DNA of 17,360 nt from Alphaproteobacteria bacterium UBA6187 (GTDB lineage Bacteria > Pseudomonadota > Alphaproteobacteria > Rickettsiales > UBA6187), in the NCBI GenBank assembly GCA_002422795.1, contig DITJ01000051.1:373-17732 (forward strand), written 5' to 3'. Position 1 is the first letter of the stretch; every line of letters begins with the position of its first letter. The notes below the pieces were generated by a model. The model worked only from the letters and a program-made list of their open reading frames with translations, did not search any database and was not told the DNA's origin. A program made the translations under genes and the position numbers. This document shows positions 8,179 through 14,980 of this stretch, in pieces.

Positions 8179-9552
8179 TTAACTATTCATCGAATCAAAG
8201 AAATCATTATTAGTCTTAGAAGCCCTTAGTTTATCAATAAGGAATTCACTTGCCTCAACTGCGCCCATAGGCTGCAATATCCTGCGAAGCACCCACATTT
8301 TCTGTAAGATTTCCTTAGAAACTAATAGCTCTTCTTTACGCGTTCCAGATTTAGCAATATCAATTGCCGGGAATATACGTTTATCAGCAAGTTTGCGCTC
8401 AAGCACTATTTCAGAGTTACCAGTACCTTTGAATTCTTCAAAAATTACTTCATCCATACGCGAACCGGTATCAACCAATGCAGTTGCTATAATAGTAAGT
8501 GAACCGCCAAATTCTATATTACGTGCAGCACCGAAGAATCTTTTTGGCCTTTGCAGGGCATTTGAATCCACACCACCTGATAATACTTTTCCAGAAGAAG
8601 GTATACATGTGTTATAAGCGCGCGCAAGACGAGTTATTGAATCAAGCAATATAATAACATCTTTTTTATGCTCAACTAGTCTTTTAGCTTTTTCTATAAC
8701 CATTTCAGCAACTTGCACGTGACGTGAAGCAGGCTCATCGAAAGTTGAACTTATCACTTCACCTTTTACAGTACGTGACATATCAGTTACTTCTTCCGGG
8801 CGCTCATCAATAAGTAGCACTATTAAAACGGCATCAGGATGATTTTCTGTAATAGCCTGGGCTATATTCTTCAAAATCATGGTTTTACCAGAGCGAGGAG
8901 GCGCAACAACAAGCGCCCTTTGGCCTTTTCCAAGTGGAGTTATAAGGTCTATAACACGGGTTGATATATCTTTTATGGTAGGGTCTTGCCTTTCCAGTTC
9001 GAATTTTTCTTCTGGATATAGAGGCGTAAGGTTATCGAAATTTATACGGTGACGGGAGCTTTCCGGCTCACTACCATTTATTTCCGTAACTTTAAGAAGC
9101 GCAAAATAACGCTCGCCACGTTTAGGAGAGCGTGTTTCACCGCTTACAGTATCACCAGTCCTAAGGCCAAAGCGCTTTATCTGGCTTGGCGATACATAAA
9201 TATCATCCGGGCCGGCAAGATAACTTGCTTCAGGAGAGCGCAAGAATCCGAAACCATCTTGCAATATTTCAATTACTCCCTCGCCTTTTATGATACCGCC
9301 AGTTTGAGCAACTACTTTTAATATAAGGAAAATAAGGTCCTGACGCAGCATGCCGCCAGCATTTTCAATGCCGTTTTTTTCAGCAAGTTCTAATAATTCA
9401 GGGGAGCTTTTTCTTTTTAAATCCTTAAGGTTAAGGACAACGCCTTCATTCCTTAAATCACGCCCTTCTTCTTCCCAATCATCTTCATGATCTGTACTGG
9501 TAAAATCTTCGTTTACTACATCGTTCTTTTTAATATTTTCTTCTTCTGACAT
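8179..9552 (-). CDS. rho: Transcription termination factor Rho
   Basis: Hexameric RNA-dependent ATPase that ends transcription of untranslated RNA. At 457 residues it is about 40 longer than the E. coli protein, owing to an acidic, probably disordered N-terminus (1-38, rich in E and D). The Rho N-terminal helical domain follows (about 40-85). The cold-shock-like RNA-binding domain contains DGFGFLRS (99-106) and DIYVSPSQIKRFGL (117-130). The ATPase has Walker A APPRSGKT (217-224), Walker B VIILLDS (299-305), the secondary RNA-binding loop SGKVLSGGVDSNAL (320-333), and a C-terminal ERKLADKRIFPAIDI stretch. No clear Shine-Dalgarno precedes the ATG. A 162-base AT-rich leader separates it from array F and hemJ; such leaders often host Rho autoregulation, but I see no specific site. 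Confidence 0.98.
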   Translation of the reverse strand: MSEEENIKKNDVVNEDFTSTDHEDDWEEEGRDLRNEGVVLNLKDLKRKSSPELLELAEKNGIENAGGMLRQDLIFLILKVVAQTGGIIKGEGVIEILQDGFGFLRSPEASYLAGPDDIYVSPSQIKRFGLRTGDTVSGETRSPKRGERYFALLKVTEINGSEPESSRHRINFDNLTPLYPEEKFELERQDPTIKDISTRVIDLITPLGKGQRALVVAPPRSGKTMILKNIAQAITENHPDAVLIVLLIDERPEEVTDMSRTVKGEVISSTFDEPASRHVQVAEMVIEKAKRLVEHKKDVIILLDSITRLARAYNTCIPSSGKVLSGGVDSNALQRPKRFFGAARNIEFGGSLTIIATALVDTGSRMDEVIFEEFKGTGNSEIVLERKLADKRIFPAIDIAKSGTRKEELLVSKEILQKMWVLRRILQPMGAVEASEFLIDKLRASKTNNDFFDSMNS

Positions 9553-9714
9553 GAATCTACCGTGTGTTTGTGATTTTATTAAATATATGATTTTAAAAAA
9601 TTAAATATTTTATGGGGATTTTTTGATAATTAAAATAGGTAAGGAAACCTGAATTGATGTAACGAGCTTCTAGCAATTATAAGGGGAAGTGTCAAATTAT
9701 ATTTTATTTAAACA
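9553..9714 (-). promoter_or_regulatory. rho 5' leader / intergenic region
   Basis: A strongly AT-rich 162-base spacer upstream of rho with no ORF. On the minus strand an exact TTGACA lies at 9690-9695, but no good -10 hexamer lies 16-18 bases downstream; a TATAAT overlaps just upstream of it with no good -35. I therefore infer that a rho promoter probably lies here without placing it. Confidence 0.35.
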
Positions 9715-9773
9715 GTTATCAGAGTTCAGAATTCAGAGTTCAGTTTTAAACCTGAACTCTGAATTCTGATAAC
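9715..9773. repeat. Inverted heptamer array F (hemJ / rho junction)
   Basis: The left arm is GTTATC followed by AGAGTTC, AGAATTC, AGAGTTC and AG (9715-9743). The right arm is CTGAACT, CTGAATT, CTGATAAC (9752-9773). The flanking GTTATC and GATAAC also pair. The left arm has one heptamer more than the right, and removing that unit leaves a perfect 22-bp match. It starts 4 bases after the hemJ stop. Confidence 0.92.
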
Positions 9774-9777
9774 TAAA

Positions 9778-10221
9778 TCAAAACGGCTTCATAACCGCTA
9801 GTAATACTATCGCTATCATAAGAACAGTAGGCACTTCATTTAAAATTTTATAAAAACGTTTTGAATGTTTATTTTCACCTCTTAAAAATGCTTTCCTATA
9901 TCTAGCCATCATACCGTGCGCTGCGAACATAAGGATTAACAAGCCTACTTTTGCATGGAACCAGTGACCATTTATGCTTGAATCCAATGTTTTAGTTATA
10001 TAAATAAGCAGGATACCAAATATAAGAGTAGCTATCATTGCCGGGTTTATTATAAGCCTTAGCAGCCGCCTTTCCATTATTTTAAGGGTTTCATCAAGCT
10101 CCCCGCCTTGCTTTGCATCAACATGATACACATAAAGCCTTGGCAGATATAACATTCCTGCCATCCATGCGATTAGTGATATTATATGAAGGGATTTTAT
10201 TAATAGGTAATATTCGGTCAT
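9778..10221 (-). CDS. hemJ: Protoporphyrinogen oxidase HemJ
   Basis: Membrane enzyme oxidising protoporphyrinogen IX to protoporphyrin IX in haem synthesis (the UPF0093 family, replacing HemG/HemY in many alphaproteobacteria). At 147 residues it has standard length, with four predicted membrane helices (about 5-26, 55-77, 88-105, 128-144). Conserved features are H12 in KSLHIISLIAWMAGMLYLPR, R28 and H33 (YLPRLYVYH), the GHWFHAKVG motif (85-93), and HGMMARYRKAF (102-112); H12 and K91 correspond to residues considered important in the family. The ATG is preceded by AAAAGGG. Its position next to rho is a known alphaproteobacterial arrangement, which supports the call. Confidence 0.93.
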   Translation of the reverse strand: MTEYYLLIKSLHIISLIAWMAGMLYLPRLYVYHVDAKQGGELDETLKIMERRLLRLIINPAMIATLIFGILLIYITKTLDSSINGHWFHAKVGLLILMFAAHGMMARYRKAFLRGENKHSKRFYKILNEVPTVLMIAIVLLAVMKPF

Positions 10222-10468
10222 TATTAACCCTTTTATTATATTTAGTAGCTAATTGGCATTAGGCGCTATAGCAGCGTTGGAAACGCACTGCAAACCTTTA
10301 TTTCTGGTGGTTAAACAACGCATGCGCTACAGAATAAATAATTGGCAAGCATATAACAAGAGTTAGATGCGACCAATGCCAGAATTCATGTATAAACCTT
10401 TACACTCCCTCCAATCCCGCGCAAGTGAAGAGGGCGGATTCTTATCGGACAGCAGCGCATCACAGAGT
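10222..10468. other. Intergenic region between pyrC and hemJ without a recognised gene
   Basis: A 247-base spacer between two minus-strand genes, with no heptamer array and no convincing ORF. A TATAAT on the minus strand lies about 13 bases before the hemJ ATG, too close for a normal leader. Small inverted segments occur, such as AATCC(C)GC paired with GCGGATT near 10412-10440, and a CGCATGCG palindrome near 10319. I see nothing that identifies an RNA gene. Confidence 0.5.
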
Positions 10469-11788
10469 CTAAATACTATAAACCACCTGTCCGGCAACTA
10501 TGGTTTTTATAGCCCTGCCTTTAACTTTATAGCTGCTAAAAGGCGCATTTTTGGATTTACTTGAGAATTCTTCCGGCCTAATTTCCCAGGATTTATCTAT
10601 ATCAATTAATGTGAAATCGGCAGGCAGGCCTTTTTTAATCCGCCCCAATTCCTTTTTGCCTATTATATCAGCCGCTTTATAGGTCATTTTACCCAGCACA
10701 TTTTCAAGGCTCATGAGGCCCTTATGATATAAATCCAGCGATAATGGCAGCATGGTTTCTAAGCCAACAATTCCGAATGATGCATCTGAAATATGCACGC
10801 ATTTTGTTGCCTGGTCGTGCGGGGCGTGGTCTGTGGCGATTGCGTCGATTGTGCCATCCATAAGCCCGGCTATAATCGCCAGCCTGTCTTCTTCGCGGCG
10901 AAGTGGTGGGTTCATTTTTGCCATAGTATCAAATTCCAGCACGGCATCTTCGGTCATCATGAAATGATGTGGCGCAGCTTCGCAGGTAACGTTTAAGCCT
11001 TTAGCCTTGGCACTTCGCACCGCTTCAATTGCCTGGTGTGTGGATATATGCAGCACATGGTAACGCGCATTTGTAAGTTCCAGCAGTAAAAGGTCGCGCG
11101 CAACTATTATTGCCTCAGATGCATTTGGAACGCCTTTCACATTCAGTTGCTTAGATATTTTTCCCTCATTAATGCAGCCGCCATCAGAAAGGTTTAAATC
11201 TTCCGCATGTTGGGAGATAAGCATATCAAGGCTTGCAGCTTTTTCCATAGCGCGGCGCATTACCAGCGAGTTCATAACCGGCTTGCCATCATCACTAAAG
11301 CCGATAACACCAGCTTCTTTCAGCGCCTCCATATCCACAAGTTCATTTCCCGCCAGGCCTTTTGTGATTGATGCGTAGCTGAAAACTCTTGCGTAACTTT
11401 CATTTTCCACAGCGCGGGTAAGCTCAGCAAGAACACTTACGCTATCAATTGCAGGAGTTGTGTTTGCCATGCATACAGTGGTGGTAACACCCCCTGCAGC
11501 TGCAGATTTGGTTCCGGTTACAATATCTTCCTTATGGGTTTGGCCTGGCGTGCGGAAATGCACCTGTATATCAAGCAGGCCGGGGCAAAGCACATGGCCT
11601 TCGCAATCTATTATGCTTGCATCATCTGGGTAGCCATTTGTAAATATAGTGCCAAAATCTATAACTATGCCATTTTCTACCAGCACATCCCCCAGTTTAT
11701 CAAAAGAAGTTTCGGGATTAACTATCCGCGCATTTTTGAAAATGGTTTTTTGGGAATAGTTTTTTATAATTTTAGAGAATTTTTGCAC
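10469..11788 (-). CDS. pyrC: Dihydroorotase (class I)
   Basis: Zinc-dependent cyclisation of carbamoyl-aspartate to dihydroorotate, the third step of pyrimidine synthesis. At 439 residues it fits class I. The start is GTG at 11788 with AAGGAA at 11795-11800, a good spacing. The amidohydrolase motif reads LDIQVHFRTPG (72-82): the first metal histidine of the usual HxH is glutamine (Q75), while H77 and R79 remain. This QVHFR form is, from memory, common in alphaproteobacterial PyrC, so it need not mean loss of activity. Other conserved features are CMANTTP (106-112), ISQHAED, HVLHIST, CEAAPHHF, and the catalytic aspartate in ATDHAPHD. It follows the kinase gene by 45 bases, probably in one operon; pyrB lies nearby on the other strand. 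Confidence 0.93.
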   Translation of the reverse strand: MQKFSKIIKNYSQKTIFKNARIVNPETSFDKLGDVLVENGIVIDFGTIFTNGYPDDASIIDCEGHVLCPGLLDIQVHFRTPGQTHKEDIVTGTKSAAAGGVTTTVCMANTTPAIDSVSVLAELTRAVENESYARVFSYASITKGLAGNELVDMEALKEAGVIGFSDDGKPVMNSLVMRRAMEKAASLDMLISQHAEDLNLSDGGCINEGKISKQLNVKGVPNASEAIIVARDLLLLELTNARYHVLHISTHQAIEAVRSAKAKGLNVTCEAAPHHFMMTEDAVLEFDTMAKMNPPLRREEDRLAIIAGLMDGTIDAIATDHAPHDQATKCVHISDASFGIVGLETMLPLSLDLYHKGLMSLENVLGKMTYKAADIIGKKELGRIKKGLPADFTLIDIDKSWEIRPEEFSSKSKNAPFSSYKVKGRAIKTIVAGQVVYSI

Positions 11789-11810
11789 TATATATTCCTT
11801 AATATTTATT

Positions 11811-11831
11811 AATTCTAAATTCTGATATCAG
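11811..11831. repeat. Possible degenerate heptamer array (kinase / pyrC junction)
   Basis: AATTCTA, AATTCTG and ATATCAG follow in 7-base register two bases beyond the kinase stop codon, ending in a perfect 10-bp palindrome CTGATATCAG (11822-11831). The word AATTCTG also occurs in array F. It has the position rule of the other arrays but only a vestigial inverted arm, so it may be a remnant or chance. Confidence 0.35.
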
Positions 11832-11833
11832 TT

Positions 11834-13147
11834 TTAAAGTGGCAGCTTTATTATTACCTTAAGGCCGCCAAGATTGCTATTTTCCAGGGTGATTTCCCCG
11901 CCATAACTTACAATAATATCCCGCGCAATGGCAAGGCCAAGCCCGGTGCCGCCTTTATCAAGGTTACGCCCGCTATCTAACCGGAAAAACGGCTTAAACA
12001 CCTCTTCGCGCTTTGCTTTTGCGATTCCAGGGCCATCATCATCAACAGTTATATAGGCATATTTTTCCGAAGCGCTGCTGGCAATTGCCACGTAGTTACC
12101 ATATTTAAGTGCGTTGTCCACAATATTGGTAATTGCGCGGCGTAAGGAATTCACATTCACTTGCAGGCTTATGCCGCTTTGGGTGTGGATATCAATTTTC
12201 TTGTTAAGGTTTCGGTAGCCAACCACAATGCTGCGCAAAATATCAGCAACATTTACATTGCTATCTATAACCCGTTCTTTTCCTTTGGCAAAATCAAGAT
12301 ATTCCTGCACCATTTTTTCCATTTCAACAATATCCTGCTGGAGTTCATCTATCTCTGATGATTTATCCATAAGGGCAAGTTGCAATTTCATACGGGTTAG
12401 CGGTGTTTTAAGGTCGTGCGAAACCCCTGCCAGCATTTCTGTGCGTTGCTCTACCTGGCGGTTTATGCGTTCTTTCATATCTATGAAAGCCTGCGCCGCC
12501 TGCCGCACTTCCATTGCGCCGGAAGGTTTGAAGTTAGGTATATCCTGCCCGCGCCCGAATTTTTCCGCAACCTCTGCAAGTTTAGTAATAGAACGTACCT
12601 GGGTGCGCATAAATAATAAGGCGATTATTACAAAGATAATTGCTGTTCCAAGCATCCATAAAATAAAAATATAAGTTGTAGGGGTGAAAATACTGCGTCT
12701 TGGTGCGCTTATCTGCACCACATCCGTATCAACCTGCGTTTCAATAACAATCCTGGAATCCCGCCCCATAATGTATATACTGTATTTCCGCGGCGTTAGC
12801 CTGTAATGTAATTCATCCCGCAATTGGCTAAAATCAAATCTTTCAGGAAATATTTTTTCAGTAATAAACTTATCGGGCAATATTTTCACTTCAAGATCTA
12901 GTGAAGAACTTTGCACCATATTAATAAAATCCTGCCTGGGAGCGCCATAAGTCTGCTCAATTCCGCGCACGATCATCTCCACCTCGCCTGCAAGGGAAGA
13001 GGCCATGCGCTTGCTCACACCGCTCCAATGGCGTTCATAAAATATATAAACGGCCACAAGCTGTATGATAATATTAGGTAATAATATTATCAGCAGGAAC
13101 CTGCGGAAGAGTGATTGCGGAAGGAATTTTTTAAAAAATTTTAACAT
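11834..13147 (-). CDS. EnvZ-like sensor histidine kinase
   Basis: Inner-membrane two-component sensor. At 437 residues it has a first membrane helix at about 15-36, a periplasmic domain at about 37-155, a second helix at about 157-180, a HAMP domain (about 181-233), and a HisKA dimerisation domain with phospho-acceptor H244 in LAGVSHDLKTPLTRMKLQL. The ATPase domain has the N box NIVDNALKYG (N345), DDDGPGI (369-375), FKPFFRLD and GGTGLGLAIA (399-408). Size, spacing and the H-box context closely match E. coli EnvZ (H243, N347), so it is an EnvZ-type osmosensor homologue, but its signal here is unknown. No response regulator is adjacent; pyrC follows. The start has no clear Shine-Dalgarno. Confidence 0.92.
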   Translation of the reverse strand: MLKFFKKFLPQSLFRRFLLIILLPNIIIQLVAVYIFYERHWSGVSKRMASSLAGEVEMIVRGIEQTYGAPRQDFINMVQSSSLDLEVKILPDKFITEKIFPERFDFSQLRDELHYRLTPRKYSIYIMGRDSRIVIETQVDTDVVQISAPRRSIFTPTTYIFILWMLGTAIIFVIIALLFMRTQVRSITKLAEVAEKFGRGQDIPNFKPSGAMEVRQAAQAFIDMKERINRQVEQRTEMLAGVSHDLKTPLTRMKLQLALMDKSSEIDELQQDIVEMEKMVQEYLDFAKGKERVIDSNVNVADILRSIVVGYRNLNKKIDIHTQSGISLQVNVNSLRRAITNIVDNALKYGNYVAIASSASEKYAYITVDDDGPGIAKAKREEVFKPFFRLDSGRNLDKGGTGLGLAIARDIIVSYGGEITLENSNLGGLKVIIKLPL

Positions 13148-13196
13148 AGGCGGTAGAATACTGGAATATTGAGAATCTGCAAATTAATAGTAAACG

Positions 13197-13290
13197 GTGT
13201 AACGGTTTAATAGTGTAACGGAAAGAAGGGGCGTCTCTTTTCTTTGTACCGTTACACTGTTAAACCGTTATACTATTGCACCGTTACACT
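13197..13290. repeat. Inverted octamer array G (divergent kinase / pyrB region)
   Basis: This one has 8-base register. The left arm is GTGTAACG, GTTTAATA, GTGTAACG, G (13197-13221). The right arm, read on the minus strand, is GTGTAACG, GTGCAATA, GTATAACG, GTTTAACA, GTGTAACG, G (13249-13290). The inner 23 positions pair at 21. The spacer (13222-13248) itself contains AAAGAA and TTCTTT that can extend the stem. It is the only array not placed after a stop codon: it lies between two divergent start regions. Confidence 0.88.
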
Positions 13291-13293
13291 CAC

Positions 13294-13299
13294 TTGACA
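13294..13299 (+). promoter_or_regulatory. Candidate -35 hexamer upstream of pyrB
   Basis: An exact TTGACA lies directly after array G on the plus strand, about 78 bases before the pyrB ATG. No good -10 hexamer lies 16-18 bases downstream (the sequence there is GCTTGC), so this is only a candidate. Confidence 0.25.
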
Positions 13300-13376
13300 A
13301 AATAATAACTAAAAAAGCTTGCCCGTAGGCTTTCTTGATATTATCTTCCCACTTGAATAAAATTAAAGGGCCTAAA

Positions 13377-14435
13377 ATGCAGCAATATAAAGGTTGGGAT
13401 GAGTTCCATAGTAAACCTGTTGAACAAAAGATTCCTCTTTTCCGTAAAGAGGGTGAAATTTTTGACGTACTTTATGCCCAGCAATTCACCAGGGCGGAGC
13501 TTGAGTATTTATTCCTGATAGCCGACCGCATACGCAATATTTCCAAAACCCGAAACGGTATGCGCTTTCTTGGCAGCTTACTAGATGATAAACGCGCAAT
13601 GCTATTTTTTGTGCAGCCTTCAACCAGAACCTTCCTTTCATTCCAAAACGCCTGCCATATTTTAGGCATGAAAACTTCTGAAATACGTGACGCTTCCACT
13701 TCTTCGGAAGTAAAAGGGGAATCTACCGAAGATATGATACGTACTTTTTCAAGCTATGTAGATTTGATAATTGTAAGGCATTATAATGAAGGCTTTGCCG
13801 AAAAGGCTGCCTGGGCGTTAAATACCCATGCCAGCCGCCCGGTGTCTGTAATAAATGGCGGTTCAGGAAAAGACCAGCACCCAACCCAGGCGCTTCTTGA
13901 TATTTATACATTGGAACGCGCATTCCGCAATATTGGAGGCATTAACGGCAAGAAAATTGCAATGGTGGGCGATTTAAACCGTGGCCGTACAGTGCGCTCG
14001 TTATGCCAGTTATTATCCTTATATGAAGATGTGGAGTTTTTCTTTGTAGCGCCGGAAAAATTTGCAATGCGCGGCGATATACTTGATGCTCTGAAAACAA
14101 AAAATATTAAATATACATTAACTGAAGATTTCCAATCCGTTATTCCAAAAGCAGATGCCATATATTCAACCCGGCTGCAGGATGAATATGATATTGAGGC
14201 GGAATCAAATGCTATTGATTATACGCATTTTTATTTCAAGGAAGAGTATTTATCAATGCTTGGCAAGAATTCGGTAATATTGCACCCTTTCCCACGCCGC
14301 AATGAAATAGCAGTAGCGGTAGATAAAGACCCGCGCGCTTTATACTGGAAACAGGCCAGGAATGGCATGTGGGTGCGCATGGCTTTGATATTGAAATTAT
14401 TTGGACGGGAAAATGAGGCGTTTAATTTTGCTTAA
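13377..14435 (+). CDS. pyrB: Aspartate carbamoyltransferase catalytic chain
   Basis: Condenses carbamoyl phosphate with aspartate, the committed step of pyrimidine synthesis. The ATG at 13377 with AAAGGG seven bases upstream is preferred over an in-frame TTG at 13335. The resulting 352 residues exceed the roughly 310 of ordinary PyrB, mainly through an N-terminal extension of about 30 residues. The carbamoyl-phosphate loop is PSTRT (81-85), RTFSSYVD (122-129) follows, the active site has HPTQALLD (168-175), MVGDLNRGRTVRSL (196-209) begins the aspartate domain, and HPFPRRNEI (303-311) corresponds to HPLPR. These match, from memory, a longer subgroup of aspartate carbamoyltransferases rather than ornithine enzymes. 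No pyrI is nearby, so it may be unregulated by that subunit. Confidence 0.9.
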   Translation: MQQYKGWDEFHSKPVEQKIPLFRKEGEIFDVLYAQQFTRAELEYLFLIADRIRNISKTRNGMRFLGSLLDDKRAMLFFVQPSTRTFLSFQNACHILGMKTSEIRDASTSSEVKGESTEDMIRTFSSYVDLIIVRHYNEGFAEKAAWALNTHASRPVSVINGGSGKDQHPTQALLDIYTLERAFRNIGGINGKKIAMVGDLNRGRTVRSLCQLLSLYEDVEFFFVAPEKFAMRGDILDALKTKNIKYTLTEDFQSVIPKADAIYSTRLQDEYDIEAESNAIDYTHFYFKEEYLSMLGKNSVILHPFPRRNEIAVAVDKDPRALYWKQARNGMWVRMALILKLFGRENEAFNFA

Positions 14436-14485
14436 ATGGGAATAGGCGGAGTGCCACCAATTCGAAAGTAAACCGTGTTATTTCT

Positions 14486-14572
14486 AACAATATATATTAA
14501 TTTATATATTTATATTATCTATATATAGATAGGCTTCGCCTAAAATAGCGCAGGTATTACAATATATTGTTA
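14486..14572. repeat. Nested AT-rich palindrome block downstream of pyrB
   Basis: The outer arms TAACAATATA (14486-14495) and TATATTGTTA (14563-14572) are exact complements. Between them lie a perfect 16-bp palindrome at 14516-14531 (TATCTATATATAGATA) and a TAGGC-TTC-GCCTA hairpin at 14530-14542. The nested symmetry suggests a cruciform-capable or mobile element remnant. Its low complexity makes some of the pairing expected by chance. Confidence 0.5.
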
Positions 14573-14636
14573 AATTTTATGAATCCGAAAAATAACGATG
14601 CAGAAATGAAAATGGTAAATGCTATAATAACCTGAG

Positions 14637-14655
14637 TTCTGGATGGCATCCAGAA
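14637..14655. repeat. Perfect 8-bp palindromic hairpin
   Basis: TTCTGGAT and ATCCAGAA flank a GGC loop. It lies alone in non-coding DNA and has no T tract, so it is not an obvious terminator. Part of a dispersed element is possible. Confidence 0.5.
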
Positions 14656-14689
14656 GCAAGTTATTGATATAGAAGAATGTCCTTGCGCC

Positions 14690-14711
14690 CCCTCTCCCTT
14701 GAGGGAGAGGG
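14690..14711. repeat. CCCTCTCCC / GGGAGAGGG hairpin
   Basis: A perfect 9-bp stem with a TTGA loop. The sequence resembles GC-rich dispersed hairpins (CCCTCTCCC type) I recall in various proteobacterial genomes. It is far richer in G and C than its surroundings, which suggests an inserted element. No T tract follows. Confidence 0.5.
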
Positions 14712-14772
14712 AATTCCTTTCCTAATTTTCATTAGAAGACCATAACCCGCATCGCCTCCCTATCAAAAACTC

Positions 14773-14953
14773 ATACCAATTCCATATCTTTGACGAAGGT
14801 TATCGTGCATCGGTCTTACAAAATTAGCGAACCTTCGATGTAATTAAATATAAGTAAACTTTATTTCATCACTTCTCGGCTTCACCTAGATTTACTAGGC
14901 TAAGATTTTGTTCGCCTTGCACTCCTACTTCGTCTTTGATATGGAAACGGTAT
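14773..14953. mobile_element. Possible MITE-like element
   Basis: Arms of 26 bases (14773-14798 and 14928-14953) are inverted complements at about 21 positions (matching blocks ATACC, TTCCATATC, GACGAAG). The trinucleotide TCA flanks both ends and could be a target duplication. Inside are a CGAAGGTT / AACCTTCG pair (14795-14802 and 14830-14837) and a CCTAG-ATTTA-CTAGG hairpin. At 181 bp without an ORF it is MITE-sized. It could instead be a structured RNA. One copy only is seen here. Confidence 0.4.
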
Positions 14954-14964
14954 CAGGCTATAAT
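14936..14964 (+). promoter_or_regulatory. Promoter-like TTGATA-17-TATAAT
   Basis: TTGATA (14936-14941) and a perfect TATAAT (14959-14964) are spaced by exactly 17 bases on the plus strand, a near-consensus sigma-70 pattern. A transcript from here would meet a terminator after about ten bases, so the pair may be fortuitous. The -35 lies inside the right arm of the putative element. Confidence 0.4.
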
Positions 14965-14980
14965 AGAAATGAAAAGTTGA

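Noticed and set aside
10367..10564. A 65-codon plus-strand open frame covering the pyrC/hemJ spacer
   Set aside because: It overlaps the pyrC 3' end on the other strand, has no Shine-Dalgarno and no recognisable sequence.
12228..12674. A 148-codon plus-strand open frame inside the histidine kinase gene
   Set aside because: It lies antisense to the conserved HAMP and HisKA regions, with no recognisable protein features; a shadow of the kinase.
13335..13376. TTG start giving pyrB 14 extra residues
   Set aside because: There is no good ribosome-binding site before it, whereas AAAGGG precedes the ATG at 13377.
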